Positions 25,412 to 34,267 of a DNA stretch of 64,000 nt are shown piece after piece. The stretch covers positions 310,001 through 374,000 of the forward strand of contig NZ_JACHEE010000004.1 in the NCBI RefSeq assembly GCF_014207375.1, written 5' to 3'. Each line of letters begins with the position of its first letter. Within the stretch, counting starts at the first letter, position 1. Origin of the DNA: Arthrobacter sp. AZCC_0090. Lineage in GTDB: Bacteria > Actinomycetota > Actinomycetes > Actinomycetales > Micrococcaceae. The notes below the pieces were generated by a model. The model was not told the origin of the DNA and ran no database searches. It worked only from the letters and a program-made list of their open reading frames with translations. The translations under genes were made by a program, and so were the position numbers.

Positions 25412-25588
25412 CTACTCCCCTGGGCGGATTTTCCGGGCCTGGGCCTCGGCAATGGCAACACCGCTGAGGGCCGGGAGCCAGCCGTACCGGGTGGATTCCG
25501 TGGCGCCCGAGGCCCCCAGCTCGGCGGCTTCGTAGAAGTAGGCGGCCTCGATCCAGGCACTGACCTTGGACATGATGGATACGATCAT
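25412..25588 (-). CDS. Small hypothetical protein (58 residues)
   Basis: MIVSIMSKVSAWIEAAYF opens the protein, which continues with YEAAELGASGATESTRYGW and ends in RKIRPGE. It is too short for a domain call and has no signal or clear membrane helix. Support comes from codon use like that of the neighbours, a terminator directly after the stop, and the absence of a better use of this stretch. An internal Met at residue 6 could be the real start. Confidence 0.45.
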   Translation of the reverse strand: MIVSIMSKVSAWIEAAYFYEAAELGASGATESTRYGWLPALSGVAIAEAQARKIRPGE

Positions 25589-25644
25589 GCGGCCACGCTA
25601 TCCACGCCCGGTTCAGGATCCGTTTCCGGTCTGTCACGGCTGTG

Positions 25645-26505
25645 TTAAATGATCCGGTAGCTCAGGATCCGTGTTCCTCCGGGGTCGTCACCGTCGTCGG
25701 GAGCAGCATGAAGCAGCAGCCCGGATTCATCTGCGGTGATGGTGACAGGATTGCGGGTGATGACGTGACCCGCACCGCTGAACACGCTGATGGGCACGTC
25801 CAGCCTGATGCTTTGCCGTAGCGGTTCCACCAGGGCCAGTCCCCCGAGTTCAAGGGCAGTGCCATTGGCCTGCGGCAACAAGGAAATCCCGCTGCACAGC
25901 AGGAGGCCCGGCCCCAGGAGCTGGGCATCCTGGTAGTCGACGAAGTGGCCGGGGTTCTCCCACTGGTCCACCAGGCGGCCTTCCGTATCCCAGGTGAAGA
26001 GCTGCCGGGAACCCCAGCTTCCGCCGAACACCAGGTCCAGTCCCGGGTCGCGGAGAATCCAACCGATGTGGTCATCCACGCGGAACCGCTCGCGGACCTC
26101 GAAGGTGTCCGGATCGATCGTATAGACGATGCTTCCACTCGCGGCGCGGTATTCGGCCACCGAGACCCAGATGTGCTCGCCGTCGAAATCGATGCCGCCG
26201 GGGTGGTAGACGGCGCCCTCGCCGACCGGGATATCGCGGATCAATTCGCCGCCCTCGCCGAGGACGAAGACGTGCCCGCTTCCCCGCCCGGGAGTGCGCA
26301 ATGCCGGATCCGCCGCGGGGTACGGCGCTTCGAGGATCTCAACGGACGACAAGAACGTCAGCCCTTTGGCGAAGGCCATGCCCTGTGGGTGATGGGTCGG
26401 GAAGTCGAGGGGGATCTCCCCGATCAATTCGAAGCGGCTCCGCCGGTCAAGCGTGGAAAGGGCGCCGGCGAGCGGACCCGCTTTCTCAGTTGCCCGCACC
26501 GGCAT
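25645..26505 (-). CDS. DUF6454 beta-propeller-like protein
   Basis: 286 residues with repeated short beta-strand units: FPTHHPQGMAFAKGLTFLSSVEI, HPGGIDFDGEHIWVSVAEYRA, DHIGWILRDPGLDLVFGGSWGSRQLFTWDTEGRLVD. This pattern fits a six-blade propeller and the DUF6454 family; no catalytic residue can be named. There is no signal peptide, so it is cytoplasmic. The start at 26505 is preceded by GTGGAG and overlaps the GDPD-IMPase end by 20 bases, so translation is coupled. As the last gene of the ABC importer operon it may process or sense the imported substrate. Confidence 0.72.
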   Translation of the reverse strand: MPVRATEKAGPLAGALSTLDRRSRFELIGEIPLDFPTHHPQGMAFAKGLTFLSSVEILEAPYPAADPALRTPGRGSGHVFVLGEGGELIRDIPVGEGAVYHPGGIDFDGEHIWVSVAEYRAASGSIVYTIDPDTFEVRERFRVDDHIGWILRDPGLDLVFGGSWGSRQLFTWDTEGRLVDQWENPGHFVDYQDAQLLGPGLLLCSGISLLPQANGTALELGGLALVEPLRQSIRLDVPISVFSGAGHVITRNPVTITADESGLLLHAAPDDGDDPGGTRILSYRII

Positions 26506-28033
26506 GTGCCTGGCTCCACAGTTCGTACAGCTCGGCGGAGTATTCCGGACGAGCCGCGAGCACCCCGCCCTGTTCCGGGAATGTGTCCATCTCGCCTTCG
26601 GAATTGAGGACGACGCCTCCAGCCTCTTGGACAACGAGCGTCGCAGCCAAGTGGTCGATCGGGCTGAAGCTCCCGATGATGGCCCCCGCACCACGCCCGG
26701 CAGCTACGCCCACCACCGTCATGGTGGCCGAACCCATGATCCGCATGATGCTGTGCCGTTCGCCGAGTTCCGCGAGCAGTTCCAGCATTCCGGGCCACGG
26801 CAAGTGCCCCGCGAGTTCGGTCGCCACGACGGTTCCGGCCAAAGCCGCCGACGCCGAATCCAGCGGAGCCAGCGACAGCGGATTTCCGTTCAGCCAGGCA
26901 CCATGACCGGCCCACCCCTCGAAAATCTCGCCACGCCACGGGTCAGCGACAACTGCCACGGCCGGCTTGCGGTCCACGGCCAAGGCGAGCGAGAACGCCG
27001 TCCAAGGAAGGTTGTTCACATAATTGGTGGTCCCGTCGACGGGGTCAAGGTACCAACACGGCGCGCCAGGCACAGCGACTCCGCCCATTTCCTCGCCCAC
27101 CACCGTGTGGCCGGGAAGGCGGGCGGCAATCACTTCGCGGACATGGCGCTCGACGGCGACATCGACTTCCGTGACCAGATCGGCAGGGTGCGCTTTGGTC
27201 GAGACCTGGCCGCGATCGGCGTCGCGCATGTACCCGACGGCCCATTCGGCCAGTTCCAACGCGACTTTCCGGGACTCAAGTACCTCATCTCCGGCCAGTC
27301 CCCCGGGAGCCTGGGTCGAAGCCCATGCCTGCGGGTCTTCGGCGATGGCGCTTTGCAACAGATCCAACTGGTTGCTCGTGATCGAATCCACGCCAAGTCC
27401 CAAGGCCCAGCGCATGGTTTCCAAGTCGTCCACGGTCCAGCACGCAACCTTGGCTCCCGCGGCGTGGATCTGTTCGACCATGTCCTTGCTGAGAACAACG
27501 TGCTCGGAATTGACGAACTCGGGACTTAGTTCAGTAAACAGCTCCTCTGGCGGGGCGATCCTTTTGCTCCACGGCAGCCAGATCCGGGCGTCCTGGTCGA
27601 GGGCGCGGATGGTCCGCATTCCGTCCAGGTTCCCGCACCAGGCCACTTCGACGCCGCTTTCGCGTACGACGGCGGCAGCCGCCTCTGCGGGGCCCGGCTC
27701 GTCCATGTCGATGAGCAGCTTAGACGAGCTCCCGCGGAGTAGTTCGAGGGCTTCGGACAGCAGCGGAATCCGTTCCTCGCCTGCCCCCAGCCGGCTGATT
27801 TGGTCATAGTCGACGTCTGCAGCGTCGCAGTCCAGGCCCCAAATCCTGAGCAGCGAGGCGTCGTGGAGCAGGATCACCTGGCCATCCTTCGTCACCCGGA
27901 CATCCACTTCCACGAGGTCTGCACCCGCGTCGATGGCTGAGGAGATGGCGGGCAGGGTGTTCTCCAGGTATTTGCTGGAGTCACCCCGATGGGCTGTGGC
28001 GCGGGTCCTTTTGGTGTCAATGATGTTGCTCAA
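26486..28033 (-). CDS. Fused glycerophosphodiester phosphodiesterase - inositol monophosphatase
   Basis: 515 residues with two enzyme domains. Residues 10-240 are a GDPD barrel: TAHRGDSSKYLENTLPAI, LVEVDVRVTKDGQVILLHD, KLLIDMDE, WTVDDLETMRWALGLGVDSITSNQ. Residues about 255-505 are an inositol monophosphatase-type phosphatase: DLVTEVDVAVE, VVGEEMGG, and the metal motif LDPVDGTTNYVN. The second metal motif usually reads WDxAA; here it is SPIDHLAATL, keeping Asp but not Trp. Together they would split a glycerophosphodiester and dephosphorylate the product. The start is TTG at 28033, overlapping the ABC ATPase stop. No signal peptide: it acts on imported substrate. Confidence 0.88.
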   Translation of the reverse strand: MSNIIDTKRTRATAHRGDSSKYLENTLPAISSAIDAGADLVEVDVRVTKDGQVILLHDASLLRIWGLDCDAADVDYDQISRLGAGEERIPLLSEALELLRGSSSKLLIDMDEPGPAEAAAAVVRESGVEVAWCGNLDGMRTIRALDQDARIWLPWSKRIAPPEELFTELSPEFVNSEHVVLSKDMVEQIHAAGAKVACWTVDDLETMRWALGLGVDSITSNQLDLLQSAIAEDPQAWASTQAPGGLAGDEVLESRKVALELAEWAVGYMRDADRGQVSTKAHPADLVTEVDVAVERHVREVIAARLPGHTVVGEEMGGVAVPGAPCWYLDPVDGTTNYVNNLPWTAFSLALAVDRKPAVAVVADPWRGEIFEGWAGHGAWLNGNPLSLAPLDSASAALAGTVVATELAGHLPWPGMLELLAELGERHSIMRIMGSATMTVVGVAAGRGAGAIIGSFSPIDHLAATLVVQEAGGVVLNSEGEMDTFPEQGGVLAARPEYSAELYELWSQAHAGAGN

Positions 28034-29109
28034 AGTGCGGCACCCGCCTCTGCTACCAGGCGTCCGTCCCGGAAAGTCATGGCCTTGCGAATCCCGGCAT
28101 AGGTCTGTTGGCCTGGCTGCATGAGCTCGCCGCTCACAAAGCTGCGGAGCTGGGCGTCGGCCCTGCGCACGTACACTTCCTGGAAATGTCCGCGGGGGAC
28201 GACCCTCTCGACCGTCGCCGGGACCGCACCCGCGAAGGGCGCGGCTGCCAGGATGACGTCCTCGGGCCGGATCCCGAGAATGTCCGGGCCCGCGGTGATG
28301 AGTCCGTTGTTGAGCGAGCCTTCCAGGCGGTTCATGCTGCCGATGAAGGTGGCCACAAACTCGGTTTCCGGGCGGGCATAGAGCGCCTCCGGGGTGCTGT
28401 ATTGCTCGATCTTGCCCGCATTCATGACGGCGATGCGGTCGGACATGGACATCGCTTCTTCCTGGTCATGCGTGACGATGACGGTGGTGATGCCCAGTTC
28501 CTGCTGGATCTTGCGGATGTCTTCACGGACTTTGACACGCAGTTTCGCGTCCAGGTTGCTCAAGGGTTCGTCGAGGAGCAAGAGCTTCGGCTCCTGGACG
28601 AGTGCCCTGGCCAAAGCCACGCGTTGCTGCTCGCCGCCGGAGATGCGCGCGGGCTTGGAATCCTTGTGGTGCAAAAGGCTGACCAGCTCCAGGACGGCTT
28701 CCACCCTGTCCTTGATCTCAGCCTTCGACATCTTGCGGAGCTTCAGCGGGAAGCCGACGTTCTTGGCCACGGTCATGTGGGGCCATAGGGCGTAGTTCTG
28801 GAAAACCATGGCGCTGGGGCGGTTCTCCGCGCCAAGGTGGGACACTTCCTGGCCTTCCACCTCAATGGAACCGGAATCGGGTTCCAGGAAGCCGGCGATC
28901 ATCCGCAGCGTCGTTGTCTTGCCGCAGCCGGAGGGCCCTAGCAGGGATACCAGTTCGCCCTCTTGTACCGAGAGATCGAGGTTGTCGATGATGGTGCGGC
29001 CACCCAAGACCTTGTGCAGGCCGCGGATAGTCAGGCCACCGCCCGACGCCGCAGTTCCCGGATTTGTGGTGCTGGCGGGTGGTTCAGTCAATGGTTCATG
29101 AATTGTCAT
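28030..29109 (-). CDS. ABC importer ATPase, UgpC/MalK-PotA type
   Basis: 359 residues. Walker A is LLGPSGCGKTTTLRM near residue 58; signature ISGGEQQRVALARALVQEP; Walker B KLLLLDEPLSNLD; switch His in TVIVTHDQEEA. A C-terminal TOBE-type extension follows (GIRPEDVILAAAPFAG). It powers the two permeases encoded upstream. It sits between the permease genes and the GDPD-IMPase gene and overlaps the latter by four bases. The start at 29109 has AGAGAA. Confidence 0.92.
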   Translation of the reverse strand: MTIHEPLTEPPASTTNPGTAASGGGLTIRGLHKVLGGRTIIDNLDLSVQEGELVSLLGPSGCGKTTTLRMIAGFLEPDSGSIEVEGQEVSHLGAENRPSAMVFQNYALWPHMTVAKNVGFPLKLRKMSKAEIKDRVEAVLELVSLLHHKDSKPARISGGEQQRVALARALVQEPKLLLLDEPLSNLDAKLRVKVREDIRKIQQELGITTVIVTHDQEEAMSMSDRIAVMNAGKIEQYSTPEALYARPETEFVATFIGSMNRLEGSLNNGLITAGPDILGIRPEDVILAAAPFAGAVPATVERVVPRGHFQEVYVRRADAQLRSFVSGELMQPGQQTYAGIRKAMTFRDGRLVAEAGAAL

Positions 29110-29142
29110 CGGTGTTCTCTGTCTGACGTTGAGCGCGGGGCG

Positions 29143-29994
29143 CTATTTGATCTGGAAGCCTTCGGCGAGCTGGCCGCCGAGGATGTGCTTGTGCGCCGCG
29201 AGCATGAGGGCGACGGAGGGGATGGCCAGCAGGATCGAGAAGACGGCAGCCACCTGGGTGGGGTAGTTCAGGACAAGGCTGTACATCTGGGTGGGCATGG
29301 TCATGAAGGCCGGCGCACCCACCAAGTACGTTCCTTGTGCTTCGTCGAAGGACGCCAGGAAGGACATCACGGCCGCGACGATAATGCCGGGCAGCGCCAT
29401 GGGGAGCGTCACGGAGGCGAACACGCGCAATTTGGAGGCTCCGGCGTCGCGGGCTGCTTCCTCCAGGTTGCGCGGCACGGCAGCGAACGCTGCCGCCGGA
29501 ATCCAGGTCATGAAGACCACTGTGCCCAGCACGTGCACCACCAGGATTCCCAGCACGCTGTTCATGAGGTTCAGCGCGTAGAAAAGAGCCGCCAGGGTGA
29601 CGAACAATCCCATCTTGGGAAAGGCGTTGGTCGCGAAGAGACTGATCAGGAAGAAGCGGCGTCCGGGAAAATCGAAGCGGGCGAAGGCGTAGGCCGCGGG
29701 CAAACAGATGATCGCAGAAACCAGCACAGTCAGCGGAGCGAAGAACAGTGAGTTCTGCACCGCGATGCCGAGCGCGCCGTCGTTGATGACAACCTGCCAC
29801 CAGCGCAGCGTCCAGTCATCGGGAAGGAGGTTGGGGAACGTCCAGTTGCCGGCGAAGGCGCGGACGCCCAGCCAGAGCAGGGGGCCCAGGATGAAAACGA
29901 CCATGAGGACCACGAACAGGCCCACCAGGGCACTGCGGACCATCGAGTCGAGCGTGAGCGGCCTGCGGGAGCGGGAAGCAGCGGTGGTCGCCAT
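29143..29994 (-). CDS. ABC importer permease (inner subunit 2)
   Basis: 283 residues, six membrane helices. The EAA loop is EEAARDAGASKLRVFASVTLPMALPGI. It belongs to the PotC/UgpE-like group. The start at 29994 overlaps the first permease stop (TGATG). It pairs with the 29994-30956 product in one transporter. Confidence 0.9.
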   Translation of the reverse strand: MATTAASRSRRPLTLDSMVRSALVGLFVVLMVVFILGPLLWLGVRAFAGNWTFPNLLPDDWTLRWWQVVINDGALGIAVQNSLFFAPLTVLVSAIICLPAAYAFARFDFPGRRFFLISLFATNAFPKMGLFVTLAALFYALNLMNSVLGILVVHVLGTVVFMTWIPAAAFAAVPRNLEEAARDAGASKLRVFASVTLPMALPGIIVAAVMSFLASFDEAQGTYLVGAPAFMTMPTQMYSLVLNYPTQVAAVFSILLAIPSVALMLAAHKHILGGQLAEGFQIK

Positions 29995-30956
29995 CAGACT
30001 TTCCCCTGTTCCTTGGCGGAGCGGAAGTTTGCCCACACGTAGAGTGCGGCGATTCCGGAGGCAATCAGGAAGACAGTGAAGGCCATGACAGCCGACTGCT
30101 GCGGCTGGTTGAAGGACGAGAAGTAGTTGGACATGTCCACTCCGAGCATGTTCGGTGAATTGGGCCCGGTGAAGTAAGGGACCGTGAACGATCCGACGAT
30201 TCCGATGGCAGTAAACGTCGTCGCGATGATGATCGGAACGGCGGCCATGGGAACGATCACTGAGACGATCGTGCGCAAGGCGCCGGCACCGGCGTCGCGC
30301 GCTGCTTCGATCATGGCGTTTGGCACGGACTGCAGTCCGGAGGAGACCATGAGCACAGCGAACGGCAGCGACGTCCAGACCGAGCCGATGATGACCGTGA
30401 CCATGGTGAAGGCCCACACGGGGAAGTCGAGCCCGGCAAGCGCGAAAACGCTCCGCAGGAAACCCGTGCCGGAGTAGAAGGTCAGGATGGCCCAGGAAGC
30501 GATGACCACCGGGATGAACAGCGGCACGATCGCCAGGCCGGAGAGCACGCGGGCCATTCGGCCACCCTTGAGCTTGAGGTAGAGCCCGATCCCCAGCGCC
30601 AGGAAGATGACCGTTGCCGTGCTCACGAGCGTCACAATGACCGTGACGAGAAGGTCACCAAGGAAACGCTTGTTGGTGAACATTTCCTGGTACGCGGCCA
30701 GGGTCCCCCACCAAGCGTCCGCCTCGTGCACGTTCTGGCCGATGGTGGCAATCGTGTGGTTCAGCCCACCGGTCAGTCCGATGCTGAAACCGAAGGCGAG
30801 CACGATCGGGAATCCGACAAAGAGTGCGATCAGGAGGATCGGCGGGAGTGCCATGAAGAACCCGACGGCGCGCTGGCCCAGGCGCTTCGGGCGCCCGACG
30901 GGAGCCGGCGGAACTGTCTGTTGCAGTTCCGCCGGCTTGTGAAGCGTGGTTGTCAC
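29994..30956 (-). CDS. ABC importer permease (inner subunit 1)
   Basis: 320 residues with six to seven membrane helices. The EAA loop is IEAARDAGAGALRTIVSVIVPMAAVPI. The N-terminal tail is cytoplasmic and Pro/Lys-rich. It overlaps the binding-protein gene by four bases and the second permease by one, giving strict co-translation. Confidence 0.9.
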   Translation of the reverse strand: MTTTLHKPAELQQTVPPAPVGRPKRLGQRAVGFFMALPPILLIALFVGFPIVLAFGFSIGLTGGLNHTIATIGQNVHEADAWWGTLAAYQEMFTNKRFLGDLLVTVIVTLVSTATVIFLALGIGLYLKLKGGRMARVLSGLAIVPLFIPVVIASWAILTFYSGTGFLRSVFALAGLDFPVWAFTMVTVIIGSVWTSLPFAVLMVSSGLQSVPNAMIEAARDAGAGALRTIVSVIVPMAAVPIIIATTFTAIGIVGSFTVPYFTGPNSPNMLGVDMSNYFSSFNQPQQSAVMAFTVFLIASGIAALYVWANFRSAKEQGKV

Positions 30957-32113
30957 TGCCCGGGAACCTTCTGGTCCCAGAGGTTGTTCAGGTCTTTGCC
31001 CATCTGGTCGAAGTAGCCCTTACGCAGGTTGTTCGTGTCTGCGTCCTTGAACTTCTCCTTCACATCCGCCGGCAGCTTGTCCAAGCTGATGGCCGGGAAG
31101 CCGGACATTTCCTTGATGATCATGGACTGCGCGTCCGGCGTGAGGACGAAGTTGGCAAGCTTCAGTGCCGCCTCCTGGCGGGGCGAGGACTTGGGGATGC
31201 CGAGGTAGGCAGCGCCGCCAGTGAAGGACGGGTTGCTGATCTGGGTTGCCTTCACGGAGGACGGAATCTGGCCGTTCGTCAAGCCGGTGATGAACTGGTC
31301 CGACCAAACCGGAGCCATGGAGATCTGTCCCTTGGCGAGCAGGTCAAGGGTCTGCTGGTTGCCGTTGGGGTAGACACCGCTTTGGAAAACGGAAGAGTTG
31401 AGGTCCTTCAGCGTTGCGAAGCCTTGGTCCCAGTACTTCTCCAAGTCCTTCTCGTAGCCCACCGTCATCTTGGCGCGAGCGTCGGCCGGGACGAACTTGT
31501 CCAAAACAGTGGCGACGAATGCGCCGCCAGACCCTCCCGACTTGGGCGAGTTGTAGGTGAATTTGCCCGGGTTTGCCTTGATCCAGGCGAGCAGCTCATC
31601 AAGGGTCTTCGGCGGAGTGGCGACTGTCTTGGTGTCATAGGCCAGGAGCACCGCGGAGCCGCGGTACGGGATGCCTCCGGTGCCACCGGCTTTGATGACG
31701 TCCTGCGGGACATCGTTCAGGGCCGAAATTGTCTGGGAGCTCACGGAGGTCAGCAGATTGGCTGCGGAGGCCTTGGAGACGAAGCCGCCATCCACCAGAT
31801 CAAAATCGGGTTCTTTGTTCTGCTCCGTGGCACTGGTCAGTTTCGCCAGGGTCTGGGCATCGTGCTCGCCGTGCAGATCCAGGGTGACCTTCACGTGGTA
31901 GCCAGGGTTGGCCTTTTCGAACGCGGGAACAAGGCTCTTTTCCCACAGATTCTGGACATTGGTGTCCCCGCTGATGAACACGGTGATCGACTTGTCCGGG
32001 GATGCGCTGGCGCCATTGTTCTGGGCCGATGCGGTACTGCTTTGTGCGCAGCCGGTCACAGCGGTGGCTGCAACAACGGCGACGGCGGCCGCGGCTAGGA
32101 AGCGGTTGGTCAT
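30953..32113 (-). CDS. ABC importer substrate-binding lipoprotein
   Basis: 386 residues. Signal peptide with lipobox AVTGC (Cys about 22). The fold is the family-1 extracellular binding protein (ITVFISGDTNVQNLWEKSLVPAFEKANPGYHVKVTLDLHG, then NPGKFTYNSPKSGGSGGAF). It resembles binding proteins of iron/spermidine/glycerophosphate-type importers. The substrate is inferred from the GDPD-IMPase enzyme in the same operon: a glycerophosphodiester. The start at 32113 follows AAGGAAC. It is the first gene of the operon. Confidence 0.88.
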   Translation of the reverse strand: MTNRFLAAAAVAVVAATAVTGCAQSSTASAQNNGASASPDKSITVFISGDTNVQNLWEKSLVPAFEKANPGYHVKVTLDLHGEHDAQTLAKLTSATEQNKEPDFDLVDGGFVSKASAANLLTSVSSQTISALNDVPQDVIKAGGTGGIPYRGSAVLLAYDTKTVATPPKTLDELLAWIKANPGKFTYNSPKSGGSGGAFVATVLDKFVPADARAKMTVGYEKDLEKYWDQGFATLKDLNSSVFQSGVYPNGNQQTLDLLAKGQISMAPVWSDQFITGLTNGQIPSSVKATQISNPSFTGGAAYLGIPKSSPRQEAALKLANFVLTPDAQSMIIKEMSGFPAISLDKLPADVKEKFKDADTNNLRKGYFDQMGKDLNNLWDQKVPGQ

Positions 32114-32236
32114 GGGTGTTCCTTCATCTTGTTTGAAAAGTCCCCCGAATGCAGGAACCACCATCCAAGGGCAAGGTGAAGGGGCGAGACACGGCCTGTG
32201 AATCAGGGATTAACCGAAAACAGAATTCTCGCAAAC

Positions 32237-32248
32237 ATGTCAGGACAT
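32237..32248. promoter_or_regulatory. Dyad upstream of the ABC/GDPD operon
   Basis: ATGTCAGGACAT is a perfect 5-2-5 inverted repeat, 124 bases before the binding-protein start, in the 160-base gap to the APC permease. A regulator is not identified; control by phosphate supply is possible but unsupported. Confidence 0.25.
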
Positions 32249-32273
32249 ACGAACAACAGCATGAAAGGTGCGG

Positions 32274-33758
32274 TCAAACCTGGACGGCTGGGAGAACTTC
32301 CTCTTCTTGCTGATCCAAGGGAGCATCGCCGTTGAATTTTTCAAGATCGGTGGCCAGTCCCTCGTACACCGCGGGCTTCGATCGTTTGAGATAGCTTGCG
32401 TAGAGGAGGCCCCCAATGAGGGCACCGACGAGCAGCAATGGCATGAGCCGGATGCTGATTTCCGAGGACCCGGCGACGACGTCGAAGTTCGTGATTGCCA
32501 GGACGACTATCGCCAGCAGTCCGATGAAACCGATGCCGGGAGCGATCAAGGTGCTCCAAAGGCGCGGGTCACGTGCCCGACGGAAATAGACAACGATTGA
32601 CAGGGCCGCGAGTGCCTGGAGGACAATCACGCAGAGGGTTCCGAAACCGAGCATGCTCGGCACCAGTGCGGTGATCGGATCGAGTCCGGCGAGCGCGAAA
32701 AGTCCGGCGGCGATTGCGGCGAACGCTATTTGCACGACGCCGGCAAACTGGGGAGCGCCGTTATGCCTGGTCCGTGCCAAGGCCGAAGGAAGAACCTTCG
32801 CCCTGCCCAAGGAGTAGAGATATCGGGTTGCGGAGTTGTGGAAAGCCAGCATGGCGGCGAAGAGACTAACGAGCAGCAAGACCATCATGATGTCGGTCAT
32901 GGCGGAACCCAGATAACGCTGCGAAAGGCTGAAGAGAAGATCTCCCGCGGGCATGTGGTCCACTGCTGATGCTTGTGCCTGGCTTACTCCTGTGGCACTG
33001 ACAACTGCCCACGTCGTGACCCCGAGGACAAGTCCGATGGTGCAAATCGCAACATAGGTTGCCCTGGGAATGGTACGCAGCGGGTTCTTTGCTTCTTCGC
33101 CGAAAAGGGCGGTTGCCTCAAAGCCGAGGTAGCCCGTCGCTGCGAGGAGCAGGCCGATGGGCAGGGAGCCGGAGAACACCGCGTCGGGGCTGAAGGCGGA
33201 CACGTCAAATCCGGTTTGCGAGAGGACCGAGATGTCGAAAATAACCAGAATGAGGGTTTCCAGCACCAGGGAAACGCCCAGGATCTTCGAGCTGAAATCG
33301 ACCCCCTGCCGTGCCATGAAGAAGGACACGGCGATCGAGGCCAATCCCCAGACGTACCAATGAAGATCGAAACCGGTGAGGCCCGCGATGATCGATTGCA
33401 TGAAGAACCCGCTGGTACCAATGGTTCCCACGACGAAGAAGTTGTAGCCAAGTGTGGCGATCAGGCCCGCGATGAGGCCGCCGGTCCGGCCCAGACCCTT
33501 CACGACGAAAGCGTAGAAGCCTCCGGCATTGACAAGTTGTTTCGACATCTGTGCGTACCCGACGGCGAACAACATGAGGATCACCGCGACGATCAGGAAC
33601 GACGCCGGGGCCCCGCCTCCATTGCCAAGCGCAACCGCGAGGGAAGCAACCACAACAATTCCGGTGAGGGGTGCCACTGCGGCCAGGACAAGGAAGACAA
33701 TGGCCGCAACTCCGAGGGTGTTACGCCTCAACTGGGTATTTTGGGTCGTTTCGGACAC
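32274..33758 (-). CDS. APC-family amino acid/amine permease
   Basis: 494 residues, about 12 helices. N-terminal motif RNTLGVAAIVFLVLAAVAPLTGIVVVASLAVALGNGGGAPASF; later GYLGFEATALFGEEAKNPLRTIPRAT, the conserved FxGFEA..EE.KNP helix-6/7 region of amino acid transporters. The cytoplasmic tail is acidic. The start at 33758 is preceded by AAAGGAG (six bases). It is transcribed in the same direction as the ABC operon but separated by 160 bases. The substrate is unknown; ethanolamine, polyamine or an amino acid are all possible. Confidence 0.85.
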   Translation of the reverse strand: MSETTQNTQLRRNTLGVAAIVFLVLAAVAPLTGIVVVASLAVALGNGGGAPASFLIVAVILMLFAVGYAQMSKQLVNAGGFYAFVVKGLGRTGGLIAGLIATLGYNFFVVGTIGTSGFFMQSIIAGLTGFDLHWYVWGLASIAVSFFMARQGVDFSSKILGVSLVLETLILVIFDISVLSQTGFDVSAFSPDAVFSGSLPIGLLLAATGYLGFEATALFGEEAKNPLRTIPRATYVAICTIGLVLGVTTWAVVSATGVSQAQASAVDHMPAGDLLFSLSQRYLGSAMTDIMMVLLLVSLFAAMLAFHNSATRYLYSLGRAKVLPSALARTRHNGAPQFAGVVQIAFAAIAAGLFALAGLDPITALVPSMLGFGTLCVIVLQALAALSIVVYFRRARDPRLWSTLIAPGIGFIGLLAIVVLAITNFDVVAGSSEISIRLMPLLLVGALIGGLLYASYLKRSKPAVYEGLATDLEKFNGDAPLDQQEEEVLPAVQV

Positions 33759-33921
33759 GTTAGCTCCTTTGCTGATCGGTGGCGGGTGCGTTCACCTTGG
33801 TCAATCTTGTTCCGGTATGGAACCGAACGGCTTGACTCAGGGCGAAGGGAGCTATTGAAGGAGAGCACGAAAACCGCGCACCCGGAGACTGCTTCGCTTA
33901 CATTCGCGGGATAATGGAAAT

Positions 33922-34236
33922 ATGGCCGATCAGGATCAGGATCCTTGGGATGAGTTCGACAGGCTGAAGCCCGCTGGACACGATCGTGTCCAGGGATACC
34001 CCGGAGGAGAACCTTTGGGCTTTGGCATCCGGACAGGTGTGCGAAGCGCAAGAGTGGCCTTCGGTTTCGCCGTCTATGCGCTGGTCCTCGGAACCGTGCT
34101 CGTCCTCGTCGGTGCCATCGACTTTATCGGCAAGGGTGAGTTGCTGTGGCTGGGATTGATGGCGCTCATCGAGGCCGCCTTCATCTATGGCTTCATCCAG
34201 CTGGCGCACCAAGCGCGCAACCGGCGCTCTACTTAG
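33922..34236 (+). CDS. Small two-helix membrane protein
   Basis: 104 residues. An acidic N-terminus (ADQDQDPWDEFDRLKP) precedes two membrane helices, about residues 45-67 (VAFGFAVYALVLGTVLVLVGAI) and 74-95 (LLWLGLMALIEAAFIYGFIQLA). No known family. The ATG at 33922 lacks a strong ribosome site. It is divergent from the APC permease and convergent with the response regulator. Confidence 0.6.
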   Translation: MADQDQDPWDEFDRLKPAGHDRVQGYPGGEPLGFGIRTGVRSARVAFGFAVYALVLGTVLVLVGAIDFIGKGELLWLGLMALIEAAFIYGFIQLAHQARNRRST

Positions 34237-34267
34237 ACCATCCAGTCGTCGAAAGAGCTACAGTCCC

